Assembly: GCF_009602425.1 (NCBI RefSeq)
Contig: NW_022261367.1
Span: 3,086-67,085, forward strand
Origin: Actinia tenebrosa
Lineage: Eukaryota; Cnidaria; Anthozoa; Actiniaria; Actiniidae
Length of the DNA: 64,000 nucleotides
Direction: 5' to 3'
Part shown: positions 13,601 to 23,100 of the stretch, piece by piece
Numbering within the stretch: the first letter of the stretch is position 1
How the letters are laid out: every line of letters starts with the position of its first letter
Made by a program: the position numbers and the translations under genes
Notes under the pieces: generated by a model
What the model was told of the DNA's origin: nothing
The model's input: the letters and a program-made list of their open reading frames with translations, nothing else
Databases searched by the model: none

Positions 13601-13882
13601 GCTGCATACACTGGAGTTTTAAAAGTTGTCAATAGTGTTTTCACGTGATGTCACAGCGGCCATGTTGGTTACCAAAACATTTTCTATCCTCCTTTCCACG
13701 AATTGAACTCTATTTTTATACAAAAACTGCACAGAAGTTTATATTGTTTGGTACACCAATAAGGCTGCCTTGTCACATGAGTGAAAACTCTCTATGGTAA
13801 ATAATCTGTCAACTTTTCTTTTTCAGCCCTGATAGCCACTGGAGGTGATGTCAATGCTGCCATAGAGAGGCTACTGCAATAA
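1644..13882 (+). CDS. UBQLN: Ubiquilin (UBL-STI1-UBA proteasome shuttle factor)
   Basis: Twenty-one exons (1644-1742, 1809-1911, 2000-2049, 3576-3602, 4179-4308, 4916-4956, 5086-5139, 5226-5297, 5946-5996, 6443-6520, 7036-7116, 7818-7863, 8597-8804, 9659-9824, 10490-10540, 11212-11244, 11368-11489, 12149-12255, 12707-12813, 12904-12982, 13827-13882) join in phase to 586 aa; human UBQLN1 has 589. Residues 9-84 form the ubiquitin-like domain that docks on the proteasome ([26 protein letters not shown]). Met/Asn/Gln-rich STI1 repeats at about 151-235 and 347-430 bind hydrophobic clients ([35 protein letters not shown]). Low-complexity Ser/Thr linkers lie between. The UBA at about 543-586 contains [20 protein letters not shown] and binds ubiquitin. 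Intron 11 has a GC donor. One gene is expected in an invertebrate, so no paralogue number is given. Confidence 0.97.
2914..3064. repeat. Near-perfect 151-bp palindrome (foldback element)
   Basis: Two 75-nt arms around a single central base at 2989 differ at only four positions. The left end reads TTTTATTCAGAAAC and the right end GTTTCTGAATAAAA. It lies in ubiquilin intron 3. No target-site duplication is obvious. Confidence 0.9.
3098..3453. mobile_element. MITE-like element with about 34-bp terminal inverted repeats
   Basis: The left end (GCTTTGTGAAACTGACGTTC) is mirrored at 3420-3453 with a few mismatches. A second, internal inverted repeat lies near the centre (TTATAAATGC facing GCATTTATAA), so nearly the whole element can fold back. 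It carries no coding capacity and starts 34 bp after the 151-bp palindrome. Confidence 0.75.
3701..4010. repeat. 57-bp minisatellite, about 5.4 copies
   Basis: Units begin with ATCAAACCCTGAAACA at 3701, 3758, 3815, 3872, 3929 and 3985. They diverge slightly, and the last is truncated. It lies in ubiquilin intron 4. Confidence 0.92.
5340..5830. repeat. GGATGGACAAAGTGGATG-type degenerate tandem repeat
   Basis: Imperfect purine-rich repeats built from GATAAGAGGGATGGACAAAG-like units fill most of ubiquilin intron 8. Open frames across it encode only low-complexity peptides and are not genes. Confidence 0.85.
6136..6328. mobile_element. MITE family C, copy 1 (GGCTGGTC termini)
   Basis: The ends are inverted (AATAATGGCTGGTC at the left, GACCAGCCGTTATT at the right). 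The inner sequence, including CTCAATGTTACTGGTCAAAA and ATTCTGGCCAGACATTGTC, recurs at 14231-14417 and 18481-18628. It lies in ubiquilin intron 9. Confidence 0.7.
6560..6660. repeat. Dispersed repeat with CCCATTTCAGACCATGTGTC core
   Basis: The core followed by ATTCCCTAGAATATCAT recurs at 7955-8045, and more weakly near 24690-24730 and 49788-49830. It is an old dispersed repeat of unknown class. Confidence 0.6.
7117..7122 (+). other. GC-AG intron donor of ubiquilin intron 11
   Basis: Exon 11 ends GAGCAG at 7116 and is followed by GCGAGT. The in-phase acceptor is at 7817. No GT donor nearby keeps the frame and the conserved protein junction ([14 protein letters not shown]). GC donors are a known minor class read by the major spliceosome. 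Confidence 0.75.
7138..7690. repeat. Pentanucleotide satellite block: (TGCCC)n, (CACTA)n, (CTGTA)n
   Basis: Ubiquilin intron 11 is mostly short tandem repeats. TGCCC repeats come first, then degenerate ACAAC/ATACA sequence, then a long homogeneous ACTAC array with one unknown base at 7603, then GTACT repeats. There are no coding features. Confidence 0.93.
8085..8155. repeat. Fragment of the GGTATGGAT(A)TTTTCTGGA dispersed repeat
   Basis: GGATATGGATATTTTCTGGA followed by GCTAC is shared with better-preserved copies at about 12370-12535 and 42110-42315. Confidence 0.5.
8205..8548. mobile_element. MITE family H, copy 1 (about 344 bp, long terminal inverted repeats)
   Basis: The first and last ~80 nt are imperfect inverted repeats (GTCAAAATAAGAAACAGAAA against the reverse complement of the right end, which runs ATGAGCAAATGGGTCAAAAC). 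A related copy is at 40241-40572 in HACD3. It lies in ubiquilin intron 12 and is non-coding. Confidence 0.75.
8820..9645. other. Ubiquilin intron 13, little recognisable content
   Basis: AT-rich sequence with runs such as CCTATATTTCC repeated around 8860-8930 and 9115-9215, suggesting an old degraded inverted or duplicated element. There is one ambiguous base at 9378. No gene is seen. Confidence 0.4.
9870..10310. repeat. GACAGACA-rich tandem repeat spanning an assembly gap
   Basis: CAGACAGACAGACAG runs are followed by a block beginning CAGCAGATGGAGAGAAAAAG at 10019, which reappears after the N run at 10177. The N run is 10102-10176. The true copy number across the gap is unknown. Confidence 0.9.
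11031..11189. mobile_element. MITE family G, copy 1 (about 160 bp)
   Basis: The ends are inverted repeats: TCACTGGTCAAACACAAAG near the left faces CTTTGTGTTTGACCAGTGA near the right, with CCATNNATTG/CAATGTATGG outside them. A second copy is at 32066-32224 and a terminal fragment at 513-540. It lies in ubiquilin intron 15, close to exon 16. Confidence 0.8.
11458..12091 (+). repeat. Minisatellite made of exon 17's end plus its 5' splice site
   Basis: The last ~30 nt of ubiquilin exon 17 plus its donor (unit such as GATTACTGCCTGGGGGAGGG then TAAGTAAGAA, about 38 bp) is followed by about 16 further copies that fill most of intron 17. Most copies keep a donor-like GGGTAAGT. A higher-order pattern of five units repeats at copies 3-7, 8-12 and, less completely, 13-16. 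Confidence 0.93.
12370..12535. repeat. Dispersed repeat, copy in ubiquilin intron 18
   Basis: TATGGAAGAAAATTGGAA followed by TTCCT is shared with 42226-42250, and the 3' ends of both run into GGTATGGAT, TTCT and GAACTACA. The class is unknown. Confidence 0.6.
13480..13637. mobile_element. MITE family E, copy 1
   Basis: The left end contains CCCCAGTGTATGTGGGCTTA; the right end holds its reverse complement with mismatches (GCATACACTGGAGTTTT). A second copy is at 17902-18070 in INTS3. It abuts or slightly overlaps the next element. Confidence 0.75.
13634..13789. mobile_element. MITE-like element with TTTTCACGTGATGTCAC terminus
   Basis: Imperfect terminal inverted repeats: AGTGTTTTCACGTGATGTCA at the left, TGTCACATGAGTGAAAACT at the right. 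It ends about 37 bp before the last ubiquilin exon, so the polypyrimidine tract of that acceptor lies between the element and the exon. Confidence 0.65.
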
Positions 13883-14230
13883 ATAACAATACGACAAACC
13901 ATACTGACAAGAATATAACTGACGGAAGAAAACCAATCATTTGTCATTACAGTGTTACTGCGCTTGTGCTTGCAACCTAGGAATATTTGCATCCATGGAT
14001 TTTTTCCCAGGATAGGCTTTGTTTGCCTTAGCTCATCTGGTGATTACCAACTGTACCAAGTCTTATTTTAAACATTCCAAAAATTCATGATATTGAAAAA
14101 TATAATTACCAACTAATATTATTTGCCTCTGGGAATACTATTTTATATTTTGAAATAACATATTCTTTTTATAGTATATCTCAGTCCCAATGTAATAATC
14201 CATCAGGCTTGGATTGTTGCATCTCAGCAG

Positions 14231-14417
14231 GGCTTAAGATGATAACTGTAAATCATGATTCGGACAATGTCTAGACACAATTAGAACTAATCTAGTCAAA
14301 TCTTTGCCTTGCCAGTCATTTTAACCAGTAATGTTGAGTCAGAAATGAGGTATAACTGAAATAAATGAATTTAACTGGTAATCATGACCAGCAACTGACA
14401 AGTTGTTATTTTAAGCT
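14231..14417. mobile_element. MITE family C, copy 2
   Basis: Shares GGACAATGTCT, GCCTTGCCAGTC and CCAGTAATGTTGAGTCAGAAA with the copy at 18481-18628. It lies downstream of ubiquilin, possibly in its 3' UTR. Confidence 0.65.
14360..14365 (+). terminator. Candidate ubiquilin poly(A) signal AATAAA
   Basis: A canonical hexamer about 480 bp after the stop codon. Another AATAAA overlaps the stop itself (13878-13883) and is less likely to be used. Only transcript 3' ends can decide. Confidence 0.35.
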
Positions 14418-15054
14418 CTGCTTTGATGGGCTTAATGCATAGTCCTGCAGCACAATTTCTTGGTTGCATTCTTTGTGTGACATCCAGTAATACAAGCCAT
14501 ATTCTTATTATACATATATATCTCAGTCCCATCGAATAATGAAATTCTTCTGGATCATCTTGTTTTCTGATTAGTTATTATCAAGTCATGTCACACACTC
14601 TTTGTTCCATAACTTGTCTGACATCTACTAATTCTCTAAATATGGGACAGACATTTGCACAAACCCAAATAATTAGTGACAGCTTTGTCTTGGCCTAAAA
14701 TACTGTTGTCCACCTAGTTTCTTTAGATACACATATACGTAGGCCTTAAATATTACCATTGTTCAGAGAAAAACTATACTATGCTCTACTGTTAGTGAAA
14801 GAATATCTAGACAAAAGAGCCTAGCAGGTTCTGCCAATATCACAAACCGGAAGGTGTGTTTTAGGCTATTTGTAATCTTTGCTTTTAATGAAAAACTTGA
14901 ATATCTTAGTCCATCAAGGAGTCAGTAGTGTTAGGAAGGGGAGATATATATACTATGCTACATGATTGTCAGCAGCATATTTTTTAATGTTTATGATTCA
15001 CTTTGTATAAATTTGTTAACTGGTATGGTATCAATAGACTTTAGAACACACATA

Positions 15055-15386
15055 CAGGGCTGTCAACCCCAAGATATTCAAATCTGGAGAATTGATAGGG
15101 AAGGGACATGAAAAGACGTCATTCACTTTGTAACATTTGATTTGATTGGTTTATTTCTGACCAATCAGATTATCGCTTATATTACAATGGCCTGCTTGCA
15201 AGAACAGTTTATGAGGAATGTTTTGATTTTGTTAGCGATGTAAAATAACACTGTTAAAGTCGAGTCTCACAAGAAATGGTGAGCTTGGGCGATTATCCGG
15301 GAGATTTGAGACTCTAATCTGGAGACTGGTAGATACGGTCCAAAATCTGGTGACTCCCGGTTTATCTGGGAGAGTTGAAAGCCCTG
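15055..15386. mobile_element. Non-autonomous DNA transposon with CAGGGCT termini and CACATA target duplication
   Basis: It begins CAGGGCTGTCAAC and ends GTTGAAAGCCCTG, with the CTGGGAGA/TCTCCAG motifs just inside. CACATA precedes it (15049-15054) and follows it (15387-15392). Its 332 bp have no coding capacity. Confidence 0.8.
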
Positions 15387-16614
15387 CACATAGATCCTCC
15401 TCCTCAGGCAATTCTTAATTCCTCTAGCGTGCAATACTCTTTAGCCAGCTTTCTTTGCCAATGAAATGCAAGAGTGCTAGGCAGGAGCAAGGAAAAATGA
15501 GTATTTTCCCCCAAGGCTCCTGTAAAGAGAGAGAATTGTAAAAAGATGCGTGCAGACTGAGACTAGAACACATAAATCAGGGTTAAGATTTGACTTGGAA
15601 TATAACATTAAGCTGATATTATTGCAAGTTTAATACATTTTTGCTGATTAATTGTCCATGGCTTACACCTATGATAAAACGTAGATCTGGGACATATTTT
15701 CAGACCTATTTCTAAAATTAAATTAATAGAATATTAATTGCACAATGTCTTAATTTAACAGAATGCTTTGTTAGTTATTTGAAAGGCACCATAAATTGTA
15801 GTGAGTCAGGTCATTAATTATTGATTATTGATTATAATGTCCTGAAAACCTAACCCAACCCAAACCCTAAACTCAAACTTTATTACGGAATAGTGCCACT
15901 TCATGAAGTCTTACATGAAGTAGCAAGGCTCAGTTGTTAAGTATAGAAATGTTTTTGAAATTAAAGTGTCTTGTCCACCAATTAGCCATTCTGTAGCTTA
16001 GGCAAGTTGGTATTGCAGTGCATTGTACAAAATTGAGAGGTGGCAAAGTATTCTGGTTGGGATTAGCAGTACAGTATGGTGCCATAATGCAAATGTCCTA
16101 TTTTTAAACAAAATTCCTTCAAGTTAGACTATACACAAATTTTAATATTTCAAGACATATATGCATGGATGAAATGGGTAGTAATTATTATGATATCAGT
16201 CTGGAGGTTCATACCTCTATTTAGTGTAGAAAATAATTATCTCAAAAATCCAATGAAAATAATATTGACTACTTGGATACCGAATTCAAAACTTGCAGAG
16301 GAAGTTTACTCTGTACCAAAATTGGCTTCAACTAACTGACAAAGAAAAACAGTTTAATCTAAATGAATAGATATGCAATACATTTTGAGAATACTTATAG
16401 TATGAAATAGTATGAAAACTACTAATGTAAGTGTTGTTACTTGCATGTAATGGATTACAGTTCTTGGATAGTTTGTAATTAATGGTCTTTTAGCATAACC
16501 CTTGTTTTCAAAGTAGGGAGAGAATAAAGCACAGTCATACCATGTATTCAACTATGGTGGGTTTACTTATTTATTTAAATAATAAGTAAAAAATAATAAG
16601 TATTCTTCTCTCCC

Positions 16615-16885
16615 AACTTCGCTCAATTGCCACTCTGTACTTTCCAAATATTCTCCAATTCATTTTGTAACACTACACCTCTACAACTAACCACACCACA
16701 ATACTTTCACTCCACTTCAGCACCCCACTCCCCTCCATTCTCCTCCCCTCCATTTCCCTCACATCCATTTCTCTCTACTCCATTCCCCTCCACTTTACTC
16801 CACTCCACTTTTCTTCACCCAACTTCAGCACTCCACCCCTTTCCAATCCACTCCATTTCCCTTCAGTCCACTCCACTTCAAAAAA
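16615..16885. repeat. Pyrimidine-rich CTCCACT/CTCCCCTCC tract
   Basis: Degenerate CCTCCATT/CTCCACTTC repeats with strong strand asymmetry, about 240 bp before the INTS3 start codon. Confidence 0.85.
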
Positions 16886-17048
16886 AATTGTACTTCGCTT
16901 TTGCTTAATTTTCACCGCGTTAAAAGTGTTGTGAAGGACACTATCTTGACATTAAATACAAAAAAAGACCACAAATTAAAACGATTTTTTCACGATTTTT
17001 CACCTTTCTCGTTTATCTAAATTGGGATCCCTGTGGGTGAGCAAGGAC

Positions 17049-17080
17049 ATGGACTGAAAACTAAGATGGCGGACGAGTAG
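17049..17080 (+). promoter_or_regulatory. INTS3 leader with two minimal uORFs and a YY1-like motif
   Basis: Two upstream ATGs precede the INTS3 start. The one at 17049 reads ATGGACTGA (two codons). The one at 17066 reads MADE and then stops at 17080. The second lies in TAAGATGGCGGA, a YY1/TISU-like sequence. If transcription starts downstream of them, they are promoter motif rather than uORF. Confidence 0.45.
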
Positions 17081-17119
17081 TTCACACTACAGTGTCCTTT
17101 ACTGCCCAGTATATCAGAC

Positions 17120-20100
17120 ATGGAGGCACAAAAGAAAACCCCAGAGACACGGCTATTTCGCAGTAATGTTCTGAATCCAAAAGACGAGATAGAAGAGGTA
17201 AAAGAAGCTCTAAGCTGAGTAAAAGTAAACGCTAACACTGTATACGGTTTCAATCATCAAGCTTACTGCTTATTCATTTAAAAAAATCCAAAAACATGAC
17301 AAATCTAATCTAGGAAGAAACTTATCACATTTGATAGACTTATCTTACTATATTTTTAACGTTTTTTTTTTGTTTTTTTTTCAAATAACTAATATGTGAG
17401 TTTTCACCTGGTCAGTCATCTCAGCAGATTAAAGAAAATATTGATGCCGGCTATTAAATTGCTGTAAATGTTTCCCTCCAGAAACTAGAAAAGTGTGCAG
17501 GTATTGTGAATAGTACTATATCTGGGTTGCCAGACAGGGAAGCGCATGATGCTCTCAACCAAACAGTAAGTGTTTGCATATCGTATTTAGTACAAAAGAT
17601 TGTAATAAGTTACAGTAAGTTACAGTAGTGATGTAGAGTGCATACCATAAGCTGTATCCGTGAAAAAGTTAAGAAATTTCACAAATTTGCACAAATTAGT
17701 TTTTTCAGTAGAACCCTGTAGAACGTAGACCTAAAAAACTTTGCACTAATTTGTACAATTTTGTTAGTTAGTGTTTTCATGGATATATTGTATGCACTTA
17801 ATGATTTTGCATGTGGAATAGTTTTGTACAGATTTGCAGTGTCATGACTGTGAGGATGACAGTGCCATATCCAGGCATTTTCATTTACTTCCATTCTCAT
17901 AGTTGTTGATGGATGATTCTTAAAACTTCAGTGTGTGTGGGGCCTTTCCTGGAATCAAGGAGTTGCTTGAAATGGTTTGTTATTCATTGACAAATTATTT
18001 TTTGCTTTTGTTTACTGACCTCAAAAGTGAGGCTAAGCCCACATACACTAGAGTTTTGAGAGAGTTTTGGCTTTTATCAATTAAAAGTACTAACTCAGTC
18101 CATTGGAAATGTAATTAATGGAAAACAAAAACCCAAATGTCTGGAATTATAGCTAGTCTGGGTTGCATAAATATGAAAATGGGTAAAGTAAACAGTAATT
18201 TTGAACACTGTAATTGATTCATGATATAATGTAGTTGCCAATGCTGCTCAGTGGTAGTGACTCATTTTATGCCATTTCAAAGTCATGCAAAATGTACTCT
18301 TTAACTATAGAGTGGTTTTATGGCAGCTATAGACAGAAACAAGGCAATTGTTTGTATGGCAAGATTTTATTTCTCAAAAGTATAAGAAGAAAATGTTGGC
18401 TGTTTTGCCCAAATTATGAGTTGTGAAACTACTCTAATAGATAAAGAATCTAGCAGAGCAGAAACAATGATTTGGGTAACTAGGGCTAAAATAACGGATG
18501 TGGTCATCAGACAATGTCCACCCAGAATTGGAACTTGTGCAGTCAAACCTTGGCCTTGCCAGTTCTTTTGACCAGTAACATTGAGTCAGAAACAATTGAT
18601 TCATGACCAAGGTAAAAATAATTAGGCTATTCATCATTATTTGTAGCCGTGGGGTAAGGGATTGGGAGGTGGGTGAAGATTTGACTGAAGGCCATGGTAA
18701 AGATCAGTTGTGACATATCTGTTTTATCTTATTTCGAATTGATATTCGTATCTTGTGATTAATTGCAGGTTTGTAAAAGTGTTCAACAACATGAGGATGT
18801 TTCTTTGGGATTGCTCTACATTATCCTTACTGACCCAGCATCTGCACCAAAGGTAGTGAGGGATTGAAAAGATGGATTATTATTGTCATGTAGTATTGAG
18901 AATTAACATAATATACATTCATCCCTCCCCTCCATTCATTTTTTCCTCCACTCCTTCCATCCCTCCCTTCATGTTGTATCCATTTACAGTGTATCCCTCA
19001 TTCCATGCTTCCCTAGAGCTTCCTATCCATTCACCAATTCCTCCCTCTCCCTTCTTGTCTCTCCATCAATCACTCTCCATCCATCCATCCATCCACCCGC
19101 CCATCCATCCATCCATCCACCCGCCCATCCATCCATCCATCCATCCATCCACCCATCCATACACCCATCCATACACCCATTCATCCATTTGTCTATCCAT
19201 TCATTCATTCATCCATTCATCCATCCACCCAACTATCCGTCGGTCCATCTGTCCATCCGTCTATCCATTCATTTATCCATTAATTCATCAGTCAGTCAAA
19301 CAGGCAGTCTAGATCTAGACTATATTAAAATGTTCATGTTATTCTCTATTTGTTCATGTCCAATATTCTAGGCATATCGAGACTTGTCATTTATCACACG
19401 CGATGGCCTTGGCATGATAATCAACAAAGTGGTAGGGATCGTAACAGACAAGTTTGCAAAACTACAAGAAGCTACGAAAACACAGGTAAAGAATCCTCAT
19501 GTAGTCAGGCTCTGCTCACTTGGCAACCAAGTAAAAATAAAGCATCCCTTTAGTTTATACTTGAATTTGTGATGACGTCAATTTGAACCAGTCTTTAATC
19601 CAGTCATGTGAGTCTGAAATGGATCCCAAGTTTGAATTAACTTTGGCCAAACAAACTGTACCATGGTTGTTATGTGCCCACATGACAAGCCTGTGGATTT
19701 CAGGTGCAGCCATGGGAGTAGTGGAAGATAATTGGCTAAAGTTATAACAAACTCAGGTTGTTTTTTTTATACTCCACCTGTGAAAGGCCAAAGAATGTTA
19801 GATAGCCCTGGTAGAAGTCATTGCACTTACAAAAAGGGCATTTCTTATCGTCTATTGTTTTTTTAATTTGCAATAGTGAGGCTAACCTATAGTGATATTT
19901 TATTAATGATTATTAGATATTATGGCTGACAACGGAGCTGGTTAAGAATTCTGTCTTGGGAACAGAGAATTTGTGTGCGGCACTGTTACGTCAGATTGTG
20001 GGTGGCGACATTTCTCCTCCCAACATATGGCTGGCGGAGTCCATGTTAAACTTACTGAGCAACAACAGGTACAGTCTATAATATACTAGAGGAAGGGTGG

Positions 20101-23100
20101 GCTAAATGTGGCCAGCTAGTAGTTTGATACTCAAATACAGTGAACTGGTTGATTGATCAGCTTGTGTCTTATTTATCAATTTTCCATCTACATAGTACAT
20201 ACAATTTACTTTATTTCTGAATAATGTGTGTTTTTCAGACCCTGGTTAGAGAAGAACGGTTTATTTCTGGCAACAGCACTCTACTGTTACCTTCGTCTGA
20301 TACAAGATCATGAGGCTGCTCCTTTCAAGAACCTCAGGACCATGGAAATTGAATTTTGTATCTCACTTTTGAGGGAAAGGGTAGGTTGATTCTGTTGTTC
20401 AATGAGTATAAATGACAATCAGAGGCAGTACAATGTCTCTTTATGCACCTCTCATCTCAACTGGGGTCTCTGGTTTGATTCCTTGACTCATGAGCACCAC
20501 CTGTGAGTAGAATTTATTAGGTCTCTCTCTTGATGTTTTTTGTCCTCTAGAATAACCCGGCATGCTAAGCTCCAATTCATTCATTTACATGTAGTTTTAA
20601 AACTTACATGTAGAGCAGGCCAGAGGCTGCTGATATTAATTATTTTCGTTCCTCACATTTAATAGTTTGCAGATTGTTTACCCATTGGTAGAGATCTTGT
20701 TCGACTACTCCAAAGTGTAGGAAGGTAAAACTCTTAAAGACAACATGATAGAGAACTGTTACCAAATGAAATTTAAATTAACTTTTCAACTTGGCTTATT
20801 AATCCTCTTCTGGTTTGCTCAATAACTTGTTTGGGCACTGACCTATTGTATAAGGAGTAAAGGGTTCAAGCCTTGGCTGAACTAGCCTTTGCTCTAAAAA
20901 TATCTGCAAATAATTAGATCGTTGCTGTGGCTCAGATGACAACATAAAATGGCAGCTGTGCCTCTAAATTTTAGAGATGCTAAACATAAAGTTTATCAGG
21001 GCTAATTAAGGCCTAAGGCAAACGTCGAACTTTCCATGCACCGAACTCATTAAAAACAATGGATATCAGGTGATAATGAGGCGGCATTCTTTGATGTAAT
21101 TAAGTTCGGTGCATGGAAAGTTCGACATTTGCCCTAGGCCTAAGTTATCATAATTAATTTCTTGTTGTTGTTGTAAAATGATCACTTTAAATTTTCTTTG
21201 ATTCAAGAATTCCAGAGTTTCAAGCTTTGTGGAAAGATATTTTGTACAAACCACAAACATTAAGTCCTCAGTTCACAGGTCAGTGGTATTGAATCTAGAA
21301 AACCAATTACAATAGAGGTCCATTCACAAGATACTACTTTGTCTGTGATGTTGCCTGCGACGCTGTCTGTGACGTTGTCTGTGACGTTGTCTGTGACATT
21401 GTCTGTGATGTTGTCTGTGACGTTGTCTGTGANNNNNNNNNNNNNNNNACCACAAACATTAAGTCCTCAGTTCACAGGTCAGTGGTATTGAATCTAGAAA
21501 ACCAATTACAATAGAGGTCCATTCACAAGATACTACTTTGTCTAGAAAACCAATTAATTCACAAGATACTACTTTGTCTGTGATGTTGCCTGCGACGCTG
21601 TCTGTGACGTTGTCTGTGACGTTGTCTGTGACGTTGTCTGTGATGTTGTCTGTGACGTTGTCTGTGACGTTTTCTGTGACGTTGTATGTGACGTTGTCTG
21701 TGATGTTGCCTTAGACATTGCCTGTGACATTGCCTGTAACGTTGCCTGTGACGTTGCCTGTGACGTTGCTTACACATTTGGATACACTGTACCATTTCCC
21801 ATTGCAAGCAATATTGCATCGTGTGCTCAGGCCTTAAATGTTCCTCTGATATTTATTTACAGGTCTAACACAGTTATTGCGAATAAGAACATCTAGAAAA
21901 TTCCTTGCTTGTAGACTGACACCAGACATGGAGAACAAAATTATCTTTTTGACTTCAAAGGTAAGTCACTAGTTTTGGTAGGAGGTAGCATGGGGGGTCT
22001 ACACTGCTAAGGCGTCATCCTCTCACTAATTTAAGGCTTTGGTGCAAGAGATCCAAGATATGAGGCCCCTGAACATTCAATATTCTTTCCGTACAGGTCA
22101 AGTTTGGGCAGCAAAAGAGATACCAAGACTGGTTTCATAAGCTGGTGAGTAATAAAACTCTTGTCATATATGATTGAAAACTGCAATCTCAAATTAATCA
22201 TCTTCATCTAATTATGCCTAAGCAATGCGTAGGGCTGAAACCAGGGCCCTCTGTTGTCATGTATATGGTTGATCGCCAGTTTCCATAGGTAGGGTTACTG
22301 ACCCCATGCACAAGTTTGCCAGAGCTTTAGCTGTTACCACCTCTCACAGACAGGGATTTAGGGTTTGGCTTTGAGAGGTGATCTCAAATTTTAATCACGT
22401 TATTATTAATTTTTTTCTCATTACAGTATTTATCTTCACCTGAGAGCCACACCCTTAAACCAGATCTCATTCGCTACATTGTTGGTGTTGTGCACCCTTC
22501 AAATGAAGTACTAGGCTCTGATGTTATTCCACGATGGGCTATCATTGGCTGGTTATTAACATCATGTCAGGTACTACTGTACTGTATAGCATAGTCATAG
22601 ACTACTAGTAGCATTAAGATCATGAAATGTGCTATACAGCATCGAGATTATGAAACGCGCTATATGGGAATTGCCATTATCACTAGTAACCCAAGACAAA
22701 GATGTAATAATGTATAGAGAATATGGTATGGTTGCACGGAGATATGCTGCTCTCACTCTTAAGATATCACCACAAGAAGATAAAATCCATATCTCCAATC
22801 AGCCATGTGTCCGTTTTTACTATGATGCGATTCCTAAGAATGTTTACGGATGGTGTTAGGTGAAGATATCATTTAGTCTTAGAGAAATATATATATTTCA
22901 TCGATGATTATTATATTAAATTGTAGTAAAGTAATGTGCAAGTGAAAATCCACTAAGAACTTAATAATAATTTATGCAATAAAAAATATTATGGTAGAGG
23001 GAATTCCATAGTATTTTGAATTTGCCATCAAACTCATCACCACTTACTAGTTGAATTGTGACCTCAATGGTTGAATCGAGTGAAAGACCTAACAAACTCT

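Larger units (their letters stand above)
13883..17119. other. Ubiquilin 3' UTR and intergenic spacer to INTS3
   Basis: 3.2 kb without a coding gene. It holds candidate poly(A) signals, a family C MITE, a CAGGG-ended element and a pyrimidine-rich tract, listed separately. The motif ATATCTCAGTCCCA occurs twice (about 14176 and 14517), suggesting a further old repeat. Confidence 0.7.

Noticed and set aside
15845-15880. Interstitial telomere repeat
   Set aside because: AACCTAACCC/AAACCCTAAACTC is short and irregular, unlike a true TTAGGG array.
18872-19312. 146-codon frame of Ser-Ile-His-Pro repeats
   Set aside because: It is the translation of an ATCC microsatellite in an INTS3 intron.
21559-21819. 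Arg/His/Gln-rich 86-codon frame
   Set aside because: It is a translation of the 12-bp minisatellite and has no domain.
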